A stretch of 58,982 nucleotides of DNA, from NCBI GenBank assembly GCA_002868945.1, contig PKTX01000050.1, forward strand, positions 11,570-70,551. The letters run 5' to 3'. The DNA is from Desulfobulbaceae bacterium. GTDB taxonomy: Bacteria; Desulfobacterota; Desulfobulbia; Desulfobulbales; SURF-16. The translations under genes were made by a program, and so were the position numbers. A model generated the notes under the pieces. It saw only the letters and a list, made by a program, of their open reading frames with translations. It was not told the DNA's origin and did not search any database. This document shows positions 6,316-15,153 of this stretch, one piece after another; positions within the stretch are counted from its first letter, which is position 1, and each line of letters starts with the position of its first letter.

Positions 6316-7503
6316 TCAGCCCTTCTGGCGCTCGGCCTCGGCGCTGACGCCCACTGCCCCGTAATGGCTGGCGCCGCACTCGTTCTTGCCGAGATCCATG
6401 ATGTTGCGTTGCTCGCTATCGACGCTGAGCCAGCCGGCATTGATGCGGCGTATTTCCTTGTAGACCTCGGGTTGCGGCCGCAGATTTTCGCGGATAAATT
6501 GGGCAAACCTGCCCTCATGGACAAAATGAAAGGCGACATTGCTTTTCTTGAGCTCTCCCAGGGGGGCGGCAAAGAGCAGGTCGTCACTGGCCTCCTGCCA
6601 GGAGGTGAAGTGGCCCGGCAGGATGAGGACTTCGTCGTCAATGTCGCGCAGGGTAACCATCAGGGTGAGGTAGAGGATGCGGGACCATTCCTCGCTCTTG
6701 CCGCCTAAGTCTGGTCGGCCGGCCGATTGGATAAAGATGGTGTCGCCGGTGAGCAGGTATTTGCCGTCAATGAAGTAGCTTGCGGAACCCAGGGTATGGC
6801 CCGGCGTATGGATAACCTTGATATCGGGGCCTTGGGCCAGGGAGATGGTCTGGCCGTTTTCCAGGGTGGTGAAGGGGAAATCCGCACCGATAAAATCAGG
6901 GGCCATGACCATGACCTCGGCACCGATCTCCTTCTGCAGGAGAATACTGCCGGCAATATAGTCGGCCTGACGATGGGTCTCAAAGGTCTTGCTGATGGTG
7001 GCACCGCGTTCCTTGGCAAAATCTTGATAGAACTGGATGTTGGCCGAGGGGTCAAAGACCAGGGCCTCGGATCCGGCAATGAGCATATAGCTGCAGGAGG
7101 CCTTGCCCGGCCGAATTATCTGGTAGAGCTCGTAGGGGGCCTCGGCACCGCTTATTTTCCGGGGGGCCAGCATGTTCCCCCAGGAGACAATGCCCTCCTT
7201 GAGGTAACCCACGTCCGTAAAGCCGTTGGCCAGGAGCTGCTCGCTGACAAATTTGGCCGAGGCCTCTTTGGCGCAGACCACCCGAATTTTTTCATTGGCC
7301 GGTATCTTGGCGATGCTCTCTTCAATATCCTCGATAAAGTCGTAATAGGGAATGTTTATGTAGGGGATAAAGGAGGGGCCCTCAACGGCAAAGTTGAGGA
7401 ATTCCTTTTCGTTGCGCACATCAAGGAGGACAAAATCGGCCTTGCCGGTGAGTCGGTCAAAGAGATCGTCCGCAGTGTAAACATAAGGTTCAGGGGCGGG
7501 CAT
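6316..7503 (-). CDS. Rhodanese-MBL fusion, ETHE1/persulfide dioxygenase-like
   Basis: This 395-residue cytoplasmic protein is a fusion. Residues about 5-115 form a rhodanese domain (FVLLDVRNEKEF; active loop VVCAKEAS with a cysteine). Residues about 120-330 form a metallo-beta-lactamase fold. Its HxHxDH motif reads THRQADY, so two histidines are lost, but the three residues that bind the single iron in ETHE1 (first His, HTPGHTLG His, TGD Asp) are all present. This favours a mono-iron persulfide dioxygenase-like enzyme over a zinc hydrolase. ETHE1 oxidises glutathione persulfide to sulfite, and rhodaneses carry sulfane sulfur. A roughly 60-residue C-terminal tail is unassigned. The promoter at 7577-7605 faces it. 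Confidence 0.8.
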   Translation of the reverse strand: MPAPEPYVYTADDLFDRLTGKADFVLLDVRNEKEFLNFAVEGPSFIPYINIPYYDFIEDIEESIAKIPANEKIRVVCAKEASAKFVSEQLLANGFTDVGYLKEGIVSWGNMLAPRKISGAEAPYELYQIIRPGKASCSYMLIAGSEALVFDPSANIQFYQDFAKERGATISKTFETHRQADYIAGSILLQKEIGAEVMVMAPDFIGADFPFTTLENGQTISLAQGPDIKVIHTPGHTLGSASYFIDGKYLLTGDTIFIQSAGRPDLGGKSEEWSRILYLTLMVTLRDIDDEVLILPGHFTSWQEASDDLLFAAPLGELKKSNVAFHFVHEGRFAQFIRENLRPQPEVYKEIRRINAGWLSVDSEQRNIMDLGKNECGASHYGAVGVSAEAERQKG

Positions 7504-7576
7504 GGGCTTCTCCGGAGTAAATGTTAATAGTAATCAGTATCGAATAATTATCTTTTTTACTAAAATTTCCCAAAAA

Positions 7577-7605
7577 ATGTAAGGGGGAAGTGTCATAAAA
7601 GTCAA
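7577..7605 (-). promoter_or_regulatory. Candidate sigma-70 promoter for the rhodanese-MBL gene
   Basis: On the minus strand TTGACT (7605-7600), a 17-base spacer and TTACAT (7582-7577) lie about 75 bases before the start codon at 7503. Confidence 0.5.
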
Positions 7606-7684
7606 CAAAAATGCCGGCCAGCCGTTCCTGGGCATGGGGAAAAGCTCTCTCTTGCGACGCTGTGAACAGGGTGATGAAAAAATG

Positions 7685-7713
7685 TTGACATGCCCCTCTC
7701 CATCGGCTTTAAT
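7685..7713 (+). promoter_or_regulatory. Sigma-70 promoter of tRNA-Ala
   Basis: TTGACA, a 17-base spacer and TTTAAT end 29 bases before the mature tRNA-Ala. This is the closest match to the sigma-70 consensus that I noted in the window. Confidence 0.8.
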
Positions 7714-7742
7714 GGCCCTCACCTTTTCGCAAGAACTTGAGT

Positions 7743-7818
<76 letters not shown>

Positions 7819-7859
7819 CTCCATACGTATCTTCTGTTGCGATCCAACAGAGAAAACCT

Positions 7860-7897
7860 GCCCCTTGGTGTGTTGATCCACGCAAGGGGCTTTTTTT
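7860..7897 (+). terminator. Terminator of tRNA-Ala
   Basis: GCCCCTTG pairs with CAAGGGGC across a 15-base loop, followed by seven T, 42 bases after the tRNA. Confidence 0.85.
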
Positions 7898-8252
7898 ATG
7901 CCCCTCGCTCCCATTCATTACCCGCCCAAGCACAAGGCGCTGCCGCACCGGACCGGCAGACCGTACCGGCACGACAGCACAACCGGCCAACCTGAGGCCG
8001 GCAGAGTATGGCCATGGTCGGTAAAAAAAAGTGGTTCAGGCCAGGTCTCTGTGTTATCAATTATCTTGAAGACGAACCGGGCCTCGCTTTGCAAGCGCAA
8101 GCGGCCCTGCTCGTCTTCCGTCTCAAGGATCTTTAATCGGGGAGGGCCCGTTAAGTTTTTCCCAATATTAAAGATAAGCCTCTGCTGGCAATGTTGAATT
8201 GGCCTTCTTCCTGCCTCAGAGGCTTTTTTTGTTTTTACGTGTGGAGCCGTCT
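7898..8252. other. Intergenic region, possible small ORF and a long-loop terminator
   Basis: No recognised gene. A 42-codon frame at 8008-8136 (opens MAMVGKKKWFRPGL) lacks a good ribosome binding site and family match. At 8176-8230 AAGCCTCTG pairs with CAGAGGCTT across a 32-base loop and is followed by a T run, a plausible terminator or attenuator just before the next gene. Confidence 0.4.
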
Positions 8253-8465
8253 ATGTCACAGCAAACCAAAAAGGAAGTTGCCGTTGCCAAGGGCTGCAAG
8301 CCTGTCACCGATGAGTTGATCATGAAAATCACCAAGGAGGTGGTAATCAAATTCATCGAGGTGGGGCGCCTGTCGCCGACAAAATTCGAAGAGACCTTCC
8401 AGGAGGTGCATCGGACGGTGAGCGGCGTGGCAAGAGGGGGAGCGCCTGACAGGGAGGAGGCATGA
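8253..8465 (+). CDS. Small conserved-looking protein upstream of mpl
   Basis: The 70-residue soluble protein has a central amphipathic region (KPVTDELIMKITKEVVIKFI, then EVGRLSPTKFEETFQEVHRT) and a polar Gly/Arg/Glu tail. I do not recognise the family. The stop overlaps the mpl start as ATGA, implying translational coupling. ATG 8253 is preferred because sequence further upstream lies in the terminator-like hairpin. Coupling suggests a role alongside cell wall recycling, but function is unknown. Confidence 0.7.
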   Translation: MSQQTKKEVAVAKGCKPVTDELIMKITKEVVIKFIEVGRLSPTKFEETFQEVHRTVSGVARGGAPDREEA

Positions 8466-9916
8466 ACCACGGCCCTTTCCACCAGTTGGACCCGGAGCGT
8501 AACTACTTTCCCGCCACTGCCCACCATATTCATCTTATGGGCATCTGCGGCACCGGCATGGGGGCCATGGCCGGTCTCTTAAAGAAGGCCGGTTATCGGA
8601 TCACCGGTTCCGACAATCAGGTCTATCCCCCCATGAGTGATTATCTGGCCGCAGCCGGCATCATCGTGCAAAACGGCTATGACCCCGAGAACCTGACGCC
8701 GCCACCCGATCTTGTTGTGGTGGGCAATGTTATTCGGCGCGATAATACCGAGGCCCTTGAGCTTGCCCGGCTCGCTCTTCCCTATGTCTCCTTTCCCCAA
8801 GCCCTGGCGCACAAATTCCTCAGCAATAAAAAATCACTGGTGGTTGCCGGCACCCACGGCAAGACAACCACAGCCTCGCTGCTGGCCACCATGCTGGCAG
8901 GCGCCGGCTATGATCCCGGCTTTATGATCGGTGGTATTGTCCAGGCCTTTCAGGCCAATTTTCGTCTGGGTGGCGGCGACTACTTTGTCGTGGAGGGCGA
9001 TGAGTATGACACGGCCTTTTTCGACAAGGGGCCCAAGTTTCTCCACTATCAACCGCAGATAGCCATCCTGACATCGGTGGAGTTCGATCATGCCGACATC
9101 TACGCCGATTTCCAGGCGGTGCAGGATGCCTTTGCCCGGTTGGTGGCCATTATGCCGGCTGACGGTGTCCTGGTCGCCTGTTTTGATGATCAGGTGGTGC
9201 GCAAGCTGGCGGCAGCCGCGCCCTGTCGGGTGGTTTCTTACGGCCGGGATCATGCCGCGGCCTGGTCCTTTGCGGAGATGCGCAGCAGCGAGGGGCAGAC
9301 CTCTTTTACCCTGTTGCGGCAGGGCCGCCCCTCCGGCAGGTTTACCGGGATCATGGCCGGCCGCCATAATGTTTTAAACAGCCTGGCCGTGCTGGCCGTG
9401 CTGGACGAAATCGGCGTGCCCGCCGAGGTCATGGCCCGCGAGCTTGCCGCCTTTCAGGGGGTGCGCCGTCGTCAGGAGGTACGCGGCGTCGTGGCGGGCG
9501 TCACCGTGATTGATGATTTTGCCCATCATCCCACTGCCGTGCACGAGACCCTGCAAGCCCTCAGGGAGGCCTATGCCGGCCAACGTCTGGTCGCGGTTTT
9601 TGAGCCGCGCACCAATTCCAGTCGACGCACCATCTTTCAGGAGCAGTATGCCCGGGCCTTTTCCGGGGCGGACGAGGTTGTCGTAAAGGAGCCGGAGCCG
9701 CTGCCGGGGGTGGCGCCGGAAGAGCATTTTTCGGCCGATCGATTGGCTGATGATCTGCAGGGGCAGGGGATCAGGGCGGCCGGCTTCACGAATACGCAGC
9801 AGATTCTCGCTTATCTGGGAGACACACTCCGTTCAGGTGATGTGGTTGCTATTCTTTCCAATGGCGGTTTTGACAACATTCACCAGCGACTTCTTGACAT
9901 TCTGCAGTCGCGTTAG
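8462..9916 (+). CDS. mpl: UDP-N-acetylmuramate:tripeptide ligase Mpl
   Basis: This 484-residue member of the Mur ligase family has an N-terminal UDP-binding motif HIHLMGICGTGMGAMAGLLK, the ATP P-loop GTHGKTTTASLLA near residue 130, EGDEYDTAFFDKGPKF, a characteristic Mpl segment, and a C-terminal domain with VIDDFAHHPTAV and FEPRTNSSRR. Mpl joins recovered L-Ala-gamma-D-Glu-meso-DAP to UDP-MurNAc, reusing peptidoglycan fragments in the cytoplasm. MurC is the alternative, but the EYD(T/S)AFFDKRxK-type segment and the length favour Mpl. It overlaps the small gene upstream by 4 bases. Confidence 0.92.
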   Translation: MNHGPFHQLDPERNYFPATAHHIHLMGICGTGMGAMAGLLKKAGYRITGSDNQVYPPMSDYLAAAGIIVQNGYDPENLTPPPDLVVVGNVIRRDNTEALELARLALPYVSFPQALAHKFLSNKKSLVVAGTHGKTTTASLLATMLAGAGYDPGFMIGGIVQAFQANFRLGGGDYFVVEGDEYDTAFFDKGPKFLHYQPQIAILTSVEFDHADIYADFQAVQDAFARLVAIMPADGVLVACFDDQVVRKLAAAAPCRVVSYGRDHAAAWSFAEMRSSEGQTSFTLLRQGRPSGRFTGIMAGRHNVLNSLAVLAVLDEIGVPAEVMARELAAFQGVRRRQEVRGVVAGVTVIDDFAHHPTAVHETLQALREAYAGQRLVAVFEPRTNSSRRTIFQEQYARAFSGADEVVVKEPEPLPGVAPEEHFSADRLADDLQGQGIRAAGFTNTQQILAYLGDTLRSGDVVAILSNGGFDNIHQRLLDILQSR

Positions 9917-10033
9917 GGTGCGATGGTTTTGTTAAGTAATTACGTAAAAACAATATGTTGTATGTCGGATGTCGGGCTTGTTGTAAAATGAATGGCCATT
10001 CAGCATTTTGTGAATAGGTATTCATTTTTTTAG

Positions 10034-10062
10034 TTGACACAGGTAGGTGATTCGACTAGAAG
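10034..10062 (+). promoter_or_regulatory. Candidate promoter of the complex I operon
   Basis: TTGACA at 10034-10039, a 17-base spacer and TAGAAG at 10057-10062. It lies in the AT-rich gap between mpl and nuoA, about 130 bases before nuoA. The -35 is perfect and the -10 weak. Confidence 0.5.
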
Positions 10063-10188
10063 TGTTCTCTAATTGAGCAGAATTACGGATGCTCAACAGC
10101 GTGAATTTGTCGCGTGGTCGATTCCTCTCGGGCTCGGCCTGAAATGGGAGTTTCAGCGGCAAATACATATTTACAAGGAGTGAAAGTC

Positions 10189-10605
10189 GTGGATATGTCA
10201 GCAGCTTCTCTTGGCGATCTTTTCTATGTCGCCGCCTTCTTTCTCGGAGGCCTTGGTTTCGCCATAGGCCCGTTCATTCTTGTTTATTTCATCAGTCCCC
10301 GACAAACAAGAAATGTTGCCAACAAGACCGAACAGTTCATTGAGTGCGGCATGGAGCCCATCGGCTCCGCCTGGATCCGTTATGGCGTGGTCTTTTATCT
10401 CTACGCCCTGATGTTCCTTGCCTTTGATGTGGATGTTCTTTTTCTCTTTCCCGTGGCCGTGGCCTACAACTCCGGTCAGTTTGCCGGCGGCATGCGGGAT
10501 TTTGTTGAGGTCGTTATATTTGTAGGAATTCTGTCACTGGCACTCGTTTATGCCTGGAAAAAGGGAGTCTTCAAGTGGGATCGGAAAGTATACCCTCGTC
10601 AATAG
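10189..10605 (+). CDS. nuoA: NADH-quinone oxidoreductase subunit A
   Basis: This 138-residue membrane subunit has three helices. [29 protein letters not shown] is the conserved loop that carries the quinone-channel region, and [18 protein letters not shown] is the second helix with its acidic residues. GTG 10189 is chosen because AAGGAG ends 8 bases upstream; an ATG two codons later is possible, and upstream codons extend the frame but lack a binding site. It is the first gene of the operon and overlaps nuoB. Confidence 0.92.
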   Translation: MDMSAASLGDLFYVAAFFLGGLGFAIGPFILVYFISPRQTRNVANKTEQFIECGMEPIGSAWIRYGVVFYLYALMFLAFDVDVLFLFPVAVAYNSGQFAGGMRDFVEVVIFVGILSLALVYAWKKGVFKWDRKVYPRQ

Positions 10606-11084
10606 TTCAGCTGTCCACGGTCGACAAGGTTCTTGAACTCGGTCGGGCAAATTCATTGTGGCCCATGACCTTTGGTCTGGCCTGCTGTGCCATTGAGATG
10701 ATGGCGGCCGGCGCCAGCCGCTTTGACCTCTCCCGCTTCGGGGCCGAGGTCTTCCGGCCGTCACCGCGCCAGTGTGATGTGATGATTGTGGCCGGCACCA
10801 TCTCCAAGAAGATGTATCCAGCCGTAAAAACCCTCTACGACCAGATGCCGGAACCCAAGTGGGTTATTGCCATGGGCAATTGCGCCATATCCGGGGGGCC
10901 TTTCAAGTTTGAAGGTCAATACGGCATCATTGAAGGGGCGGACACCTTCCTGCCGGTGGATGTCTATATTCCAGGCTGTCCTCCTCGGCCCGAGGCCTTG
11001 ATTGAGGGTATTCTGGAACTTGAAGAAAAGATTACCGGCAACCGCAGGTGGCCGAGAGTCGAATCCGGATTGAGTCAGCCATGA
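10575..11084 (+). CDS. nuoB: NADH-quinone oxidoreductase subunit B (cluster N2)
   Basis: This 169-residue peripheral-arm subunit ligates the terminal 4Fe-4S cluster N2 through tandem cysteines in [10 protein letters not shown], a cysteine in [10 protein letters not shown] and one in [14 protein letters not shown], all present. The cluster hands electrons to quinone. The start is GTG 10575, overlapping nuoA by 31 bases with AAGGGAG 7 bases upstream; the overlap suggests tight coupling. Confidence 0.95.
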   Translation: MGSESIPSSIVQLSTVDKVLELGRANSLWPMTFGLACCAIEMMAAGASRFDLSRFGAEVFRPSPRQCDVMIVAGTISKKMYPAVKTLYDQMPEPKWVIAMGNCAISGGPFKFEGQYGIIEGADTFLPVDVYIPGCPPRPEALIEGILELEEKITGNRRWPRVESGLSQP

Positions 11085-11635
11085 ATAAAGCAAACGTCAT
11101 TCAGGAATTAAAGGCCCTGGCTTCCGAAGGTATGCCTGAAGAGCCGGAAGTGGCAGCCGTTGCCGAAGAGGCAGCTCCCGAGGCTGAGGAAGGAGGCAAG
11201 GCCAAGAAGGCTGCGCCGCCCGAGCCCCGCAAAAACGGCCTGCTTGAGGTTGATTATGCCCGCAGGGGCGTGCATGTCGATGTCCAGGTGGCCGCCGACC
11301 AGGTGGTACGGGCCGCCGAGATTGTCGACGCCGCCGGCATGACCCTGGAGGCGGTCACCGGGGTTGATTGGATCAACGATAAAGAATTGGAAGTGGTTTA
11401 CGACTACGCCTATACCGGAGGCGAATGCTTTCGTGTCGTGGTTCGGGCCCGCATCCCCAGGGATGAAGCCAATATTCCCACCATCACCGAGGTTTTTGCC
11501 GGTGCCAACTGGCATGAGCGTGAAACCTTTGACTTCTTCGGCATCAACTTTGAAGGCCACCCGCAGCTGGAGTACCTGCTGCTGCCGGAGGATTGTGATT
11601 TCCATCCCTTGCTCAAAGATTTCAAAGGATGTTAA
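11081..11635 (+). CDS. nuoC: NADH-quinone oxidoreductase subunit C
   Basis: This 184-residue 30-kDa-type subunit has the family signature [24 protein letters not shown] near the C-terminus. Residues about 15-55 form an Ala/Glu/Pro-rich low-complexity extension ([20 protein letters not shown]) that I do not associate with short NuoC proteins. ATG 11081 overlaps the nuoB stop as ATGA. NuoC and NuoD together form the base of the quinone module. It is separate from nuoD here, unlike in E. coli. Confidence 0.94.
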   Translation: MNKANVIQELKALASEGMPEEPEVAAVAEEAAPEAEEGGKAKKAAPPEPRKNGLLEVDYARRGVHVDVQVAADQVVRAAEIVDAAGMTLEAVTGVDWINDKELEVVYDYAYTGGECFRVVVRARIPRDEANIPTITEVFAGANWHERETFDFFGINFEGHPQLEYLLLPEDCDFHPLLKDFKGC

Positions 11636-11638
11636 GCC

Positions 11639-12757
11639 ATGAGTAGCCAAGCACTCAGCCAAAACAATGAACGTTTCGAGGTCAATCTGGGTCCTCAACA
11701 TCCAGCTACCCATGGTGTGCTCCGGGTCAAGCTGCTGATGGACGGCGAGTACATCGTCGATGCCGAGCCGGTTCTCGGTTATATCCACCGCATGCATGAA
11801 CTCATGGGCGAGAATCGCACCTGGGCCCAATTCCTGCCCAACATGGGACGCCTCGACTACCTCTCTGCCCTGTCATACAACCTTGGCTATGTGGAGCTTG
11901 TGGAGAAGATGGCCGGTATCGAGGTGCCGGAGCGGGCCGAGTATATTCGCGTCATTACCACGGAGATGAATCGCATCTCCAGCCACCTTCTCTGGTTCGG
12001 CGCCTTTGTCCTTGATCTCGGCGGTTTTACGCCCCTGCTCTATGCCTTTACCGATCGTGAGGAGATTCTTGACCTCCTGGAGTCGGTTACCGGCGCCCGT
12101 CTCACCTATTGCTACTATCGTTTCGGCGGCTGTTACAACGACGTCGAGGACGAATTCCTGAGTGGCTGCCTGGCCTTTATCAAGCGCCTACGGGCCAGGA
12201 TGCCCATGTATCACAATCTTGTCACGAAAAACGTTATCCTCAGGCAACGTCTTGAGAGGGTGGGTCCGGTTTCGGCCGAGATGTGCCGCAAGTACGGCGC
12301 CACCGGCCCGGTGCTGCGCGGCTCCGGTGTCAACTACGACGTGCGTAAAAACGAACCCTACTCTATATACCCTGAGCTTGACTTTGACGTGCCGGTTTAC
12401 CACGAGGGTGATTCCATGGCCCGCTACATGGTGCGCATGGATGAGATTGAGCAATGCATGCGCATTATCGAGCAGGCCATTGCCAAGATTCCGAGCGGAC
12501 CGGTCATGGCCGAAAAGGTGCCGAAAATGATTAAGCCTGAACCGGGTGATTACTATCACGCCGTGGAAGCGGCCCGGGGCACCTTTTCCATCAGGGCCGT
12601 CAGTGACGGCAAGAATCAGGCCTATCGTATGAAGTTGCGGTCGCCGACATTCTCCAACCTCAGCCTCTTTCAGGAGGCAAGTAAAGGCATGTTGCTGGCA
12701 GATGCCCTGGCGCTCATGGGCAGCCTTGACCTGGTCATCCCAGAGATTGATCGCTAA
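11639..12757 (+). CDS. nuoD: NADH-quinone oxidoreductase subunit D
   Basis: This 372-residue 49-kDa-type subunit, related to the large subunit of NiFe hydrogenases, has GPQHPATHGVLR with the quinone-binding histidine and RLDYLSALSYN with the quinone-binding tyrosine. The nickel-binding cysteines of hydrogenases are absent, as expected in a true complex I. It follows nuoC by 3 bases. Confidence 0.95.
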   Translation: MSSQALSQNNERFEVNLGPQHPATHGVLRVKLLMDGEYIVDAEPVLGYIHRMHELMGENRTWAQFLPNMGRLDYLSALSYNLGYVELVEKMAGIEVPERAEYIRVITTEMNRISSHLLWFGAFVLDLGGFTPLLYAFTDREEILDLLESVTGARLTYCYYRFGGCYNDVEDEFLSGCLAFIKRLRARMPMYHNLVTKNVILRQRLERVGPVSAEMCRKYGATGPVLRGSGVNYDVRKNEPYSIYPELDFDVPVYHEGDSMARYMVRMDEIEQCMRIIEQAIAKIPSGPVMAEKVPKMIKPEPGDYYHAVEAARGTFSIRAVSDGKNQAYRMKLRSPTFSNLSLFQEASKGMLLADALALMGSLDLVIPEIDR

Positions 12758-12769
12758 GGAGAGATAATA

Positions 12770-13783
12770 ATGGATCTTGGTATCAATGTAATTGAAATGC
12801 TGCTCTACCTGGTGGCGATTATTGGCTTTGCCGCCATTAATGCCGCTTACCTGGTGTGGGTGGAGCGTAAGGGCGCCGGCCATATTCAGCGCCGGACCGG
12901 ACCAAAAGAGGTGGGTCCCTACGGACTCCTGCAGCCCTTGGCCGACGGCGCCAAGCTCATGAGTAAACAGCTCATTATCCCTGCCGGCGTCGACAAGCCT
13001 CTCTTTATGGTGGCGCCGCTCCTGGCCATGGTGCCGGCCGTGATGATCTTTGTCACCATTCCCTTTTCCGAAAACCTGGTGGCCCGCGACATTAATATCG
13101 GCCTGCTGGTTATCTTTGCCTTTGCCTCCGTCAATGTCCTCTCCCTGCTCATGGGCGGCTGGGCCTCACGCAACAAGTATGCTGTGATCTCGGCAGCCCG
13201 TGCGGTGTCACAGAATGTCGCCTACGAGATTCCCCTGCTGGTTATGACCATTACCATTGTCCTGGTCTCAGGCAGCCTCAATCTGCGGGAGATCGTCTTC
13301 AGTCAGGCCGGCGCCTTCTGGCATTGGAACTGGCTGCCCACCAACGGTAATTTTCTGGGGCCCATCACCTTTATCATGTTCTTCATCTGTTACCTGGCAG
13401 AGACGAACCGCGCCCCCTTTGATCTCGGCGAGGCCGAATCAGAGCTTATTGCCGGTTTTCATACCGAGTACGGCTCCATGGGCTTCGGCCTCTTCTTCAT
13501 GGGGGAGTATGCCAATATCGTTATCGGCTCCGCCCTTATCGTTATCCTCTTTCTGGGAGGGTGGTACAGCCCCTTTCCTGAAGTGGTTCCCTTTCTGGGC
13601 AGTGCCGGGGTCTGGTGGTTTCTCCTGAAGATGTACCTGTTGATCTGGTTAGTGGTGTTGATTCGCTGGACCTTTCCGCGTGTAACGCTCTGGTCGCTGC
13701 TCAACCTTTCCTGGAAAATTTTGATTCCTTTCTCTCTCTTCAACCTGCTGGCCAGTGCCGGACTTGTCAAGTTCCTGGGCTAG
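12770..13783 (+). CDS. nuoH: NADH-quinone oxidoreductase subunit H
   Basis: This 337-residue membrane subunit has about eight helices joining the peripheral arm to the membrane arm. Motifs: YLVWVERKGAGHIQRRTGPKEVGPYGLLQPLADGAKL and FICYLAETNRAPFDLGEAESELIAGFHTEYGSMGFGLFFMGEYAN, the acidic loop at the quinone chamber. AGGAG precedes the start. Length and motifs are typical. Confidence 0.96.
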   Translation: MDLGINVIEMLLYLVAIIGFAAINAAYLVWVERKGAGHIQRRTGPKEVGPYGLLQPLADGAKLMSKQLIIPAGVDKPLFMVAPLLAMVPAVMIFVTIPFSENLVARDINIGLLVIFAFASVNVLSLLMGGWASRNKYAVISAARAVSQNVAYEIPLLVMTITIVLVSGSLNLREIVFSQAGAFWHWNWLPTNGNFLGPITFIMFFICYLAETNRAPFDLGEAESELIAGFHTEYGSMGFGLFFMGEYANIVIGSALIVILFLGGWYSPFPEVVPFLGSAGVWWFLLKMYLLIWLVVLIRWTFPRVTLWSLLNLSWKILIPFSLFNLLASAGLVKFLG

Positions 13784-13841
13784 GTGTGAGAGGCTGATCG
13801 AGATATCTTTACAAAGCTGAACAAGGACAAGAGGCCGTCTT

Positions 13842-14282
13842 ATGGCTGGATATTTCACCAACATACTGAGTGGTACCAAGAGTCTTCTTGTGGGGCTCTC
13901 CATCACGCAAAAAGAGTTTTTCAAAAAACCGGTTACCCTGCAATATCCCTGGGAATCCCTGGAGATGACGCCGCGCTATCGGGGCCATATCCAGCTCATC
14001 AAGGATCCTGAAACCGGCAGCCACAAGTGCATCTCCTGCGGCATGTGTCAGCGTGGCTGTCCCTCCAACTGTATAACCATTCACAGTGAAAAACAGGAGG
14101 GGGTGAAGGGCAAGGTGCTGGTCAAGTATGAGCTTGATTTTACCAAGTGCAGTCTCTGCGGTCAGTGCATCGAAAATTGTAAGCCGAGTGCCATCGAGTT
14201 TTCCAAGGAGTACAACCTGGCAAGTACCCGTAAGGAAGATTTTCACTACGACTTGTTGAAAAGACTGAAGGAGCAGAAGTAA
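13842..14282 (+). CDS. nuoI: NADH-quinone oxidoreductase subunit I (two 4Fe-4S clusters)
   Basis: The 146-residue ferredoxin-like subunit has two complete cluster motifs, CISCGMCQRGCPSNC and CSLCGQCIENCKPSA, for N6a and N6b. These normally take electrons from NuoG and pass them to NuoB. With no NuoEFG in the operon, NuoI is the likely entry point for a soluble donor such as reduced ferredoxin (inference). The stop overlaps the nuoJ start. Confidence 0.95.
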   Translation: MAGYFTNILSGTKSLLVGLSITQKEFFKKPVTLQYPWESLEMTPRYRGHIQLIKDPETGSHKCISCGMCQRGCPSNCITIHSEKQEGVKGKVLVKYELDFTKCSLCGQCIENCKPSAIEFSKEYNLASTRKEDFHYDLLKRLKEQK

Positions 14283-14824
14283 TGAATCTTTCTATTTCAC
14301 CCGAGGCGGTCCCGCTGATCAGGGAAGGGATATTCGTCGGGTTGATCATTGTCACAGTTTTTGGTGCCTTGCTCGCCACCCTGGCAAAGCGAATGACCCG
14401 CGCCGTCCTCGGGCTGGTTGTCTGCTTCCTCGGCATTGCCGGCATCTATTATTTTCTGAACAGCCCCTTTGTCGCCCTGATGCAGCTCCTCATCTACGTG
14501 GGGGCGGTGGCCGTCACCATCTGTTTTGCCATTATGCTTGCCGAACCGGATGAGAGGAAGCTGGCCGCCAAGACGCCGGGCATGGCCGGCCCCCTTGCCG
14601 TACTGCTTGGCGCCACCGTGACCTGGGTACTGGCCGGCACCGCCATCAAGGCGGAGTGGATGGCACCGGCCGTCAAGATTAATGAAGGATCGGTAAAGGA
14701 CGTTGGTGTGTCGCTGTTGACCACCTACAGCATGGTTTTTGAGCTGGTCTCCATAGTTCTTCTCATAGCCATTCTCGGTTCGCTGGTCATCGCCAGATCT
14801 GGGAGGGATAAAGCAGAATGTTAA
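14282..14824 (+). CDS. nuoJ: NADH-quinone oxidoreductase subunit J
   Basis: The 180-residue protein has five predicted helices. VVCFLGIAGIYYFLNSPFVALMQLLIYVGAVAVTICFAIMLAEPDE contains the conserved helix 3 region with its pi-bulge tyrosine/glycine pattern. It sits in the membrane arm between NuoH and NuoK. Both ends overlap neighbours by a few bases. Confidence 0.94.
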   Translation: MNLSISPEAVPLIREGIFVGLIIVTVFGALLATLAKRMTRAVLGLVVCFLGIAGIYYFLNSPFVALMQLLIYVGAVAVTICFAIMLAEPDERKLAAKTPGMAGPLAVLLGATVTWVLAGTAIKAEWMAPAVKINEGSVKDVGVSLLTTYSMVFELVSIVLLIAILGSLVIARSGRDKAEC

Positions 14825-15138
14825 TGTTAAGCACGCAACTCAACACGTACCTTTTTATCGGCGCCATGCTCTTTGGCTTCGGCATTTTCGGTCTGGTGAG
14901 ACGCCCCAGCCTTATCGGCATGCTGATCTCGGCTGAGCTGGTCCTGTGCGGCGCCTCGGTCAACTTCATGGCCTTTAACAATTTTCTGGCCCCCGACCCC
15001 ACCGTCGGCCAGATCTTCACCCTGTTTATCATGGCTATCGCCGCTGCCGAGGCTGCCATTGCCATGAGTATTGTCGTTGCCGTGTATCGAAACTATAAGT
15101 CCATCGAAACCGAGGACTTGGTAGATCTCCAAGGTTAA
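14818..15138 (+). CDS. nuoK: NADH-quinone oxidoreductase subunit K
   Basis: The 106-residue protein has three helices, with SAELVLCGASVNFMAF (conserved glutamate in helix 2) and AIAAAEAAIAMSIVVAVYRN (second conserved glutamate region). These carboxylates lie on the central hydrophilic axis for proton transfer. It overlaps nuoJ by 7 bases. Confidence 0.95.
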   Translation: MLMLSTQLNTYLFIGAMLFGFGIFGLVRRPSLIGMLISAELVLCGASVNFMAFNNFLAPDPTVGQIFTLFIMAIAAAEAAIAMSIVVAVYRNYKSIETEDLVDLQG

Positions 15139-15153
15139 TAGAAGGTTAGGGAT

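Noticed and set aside
7577-7605. Second tRNA promoter on the plus strand in the same gap
   Set aside because: The good elements here read on the minus strand; the tRNA promoter at 7685 is much better placed.
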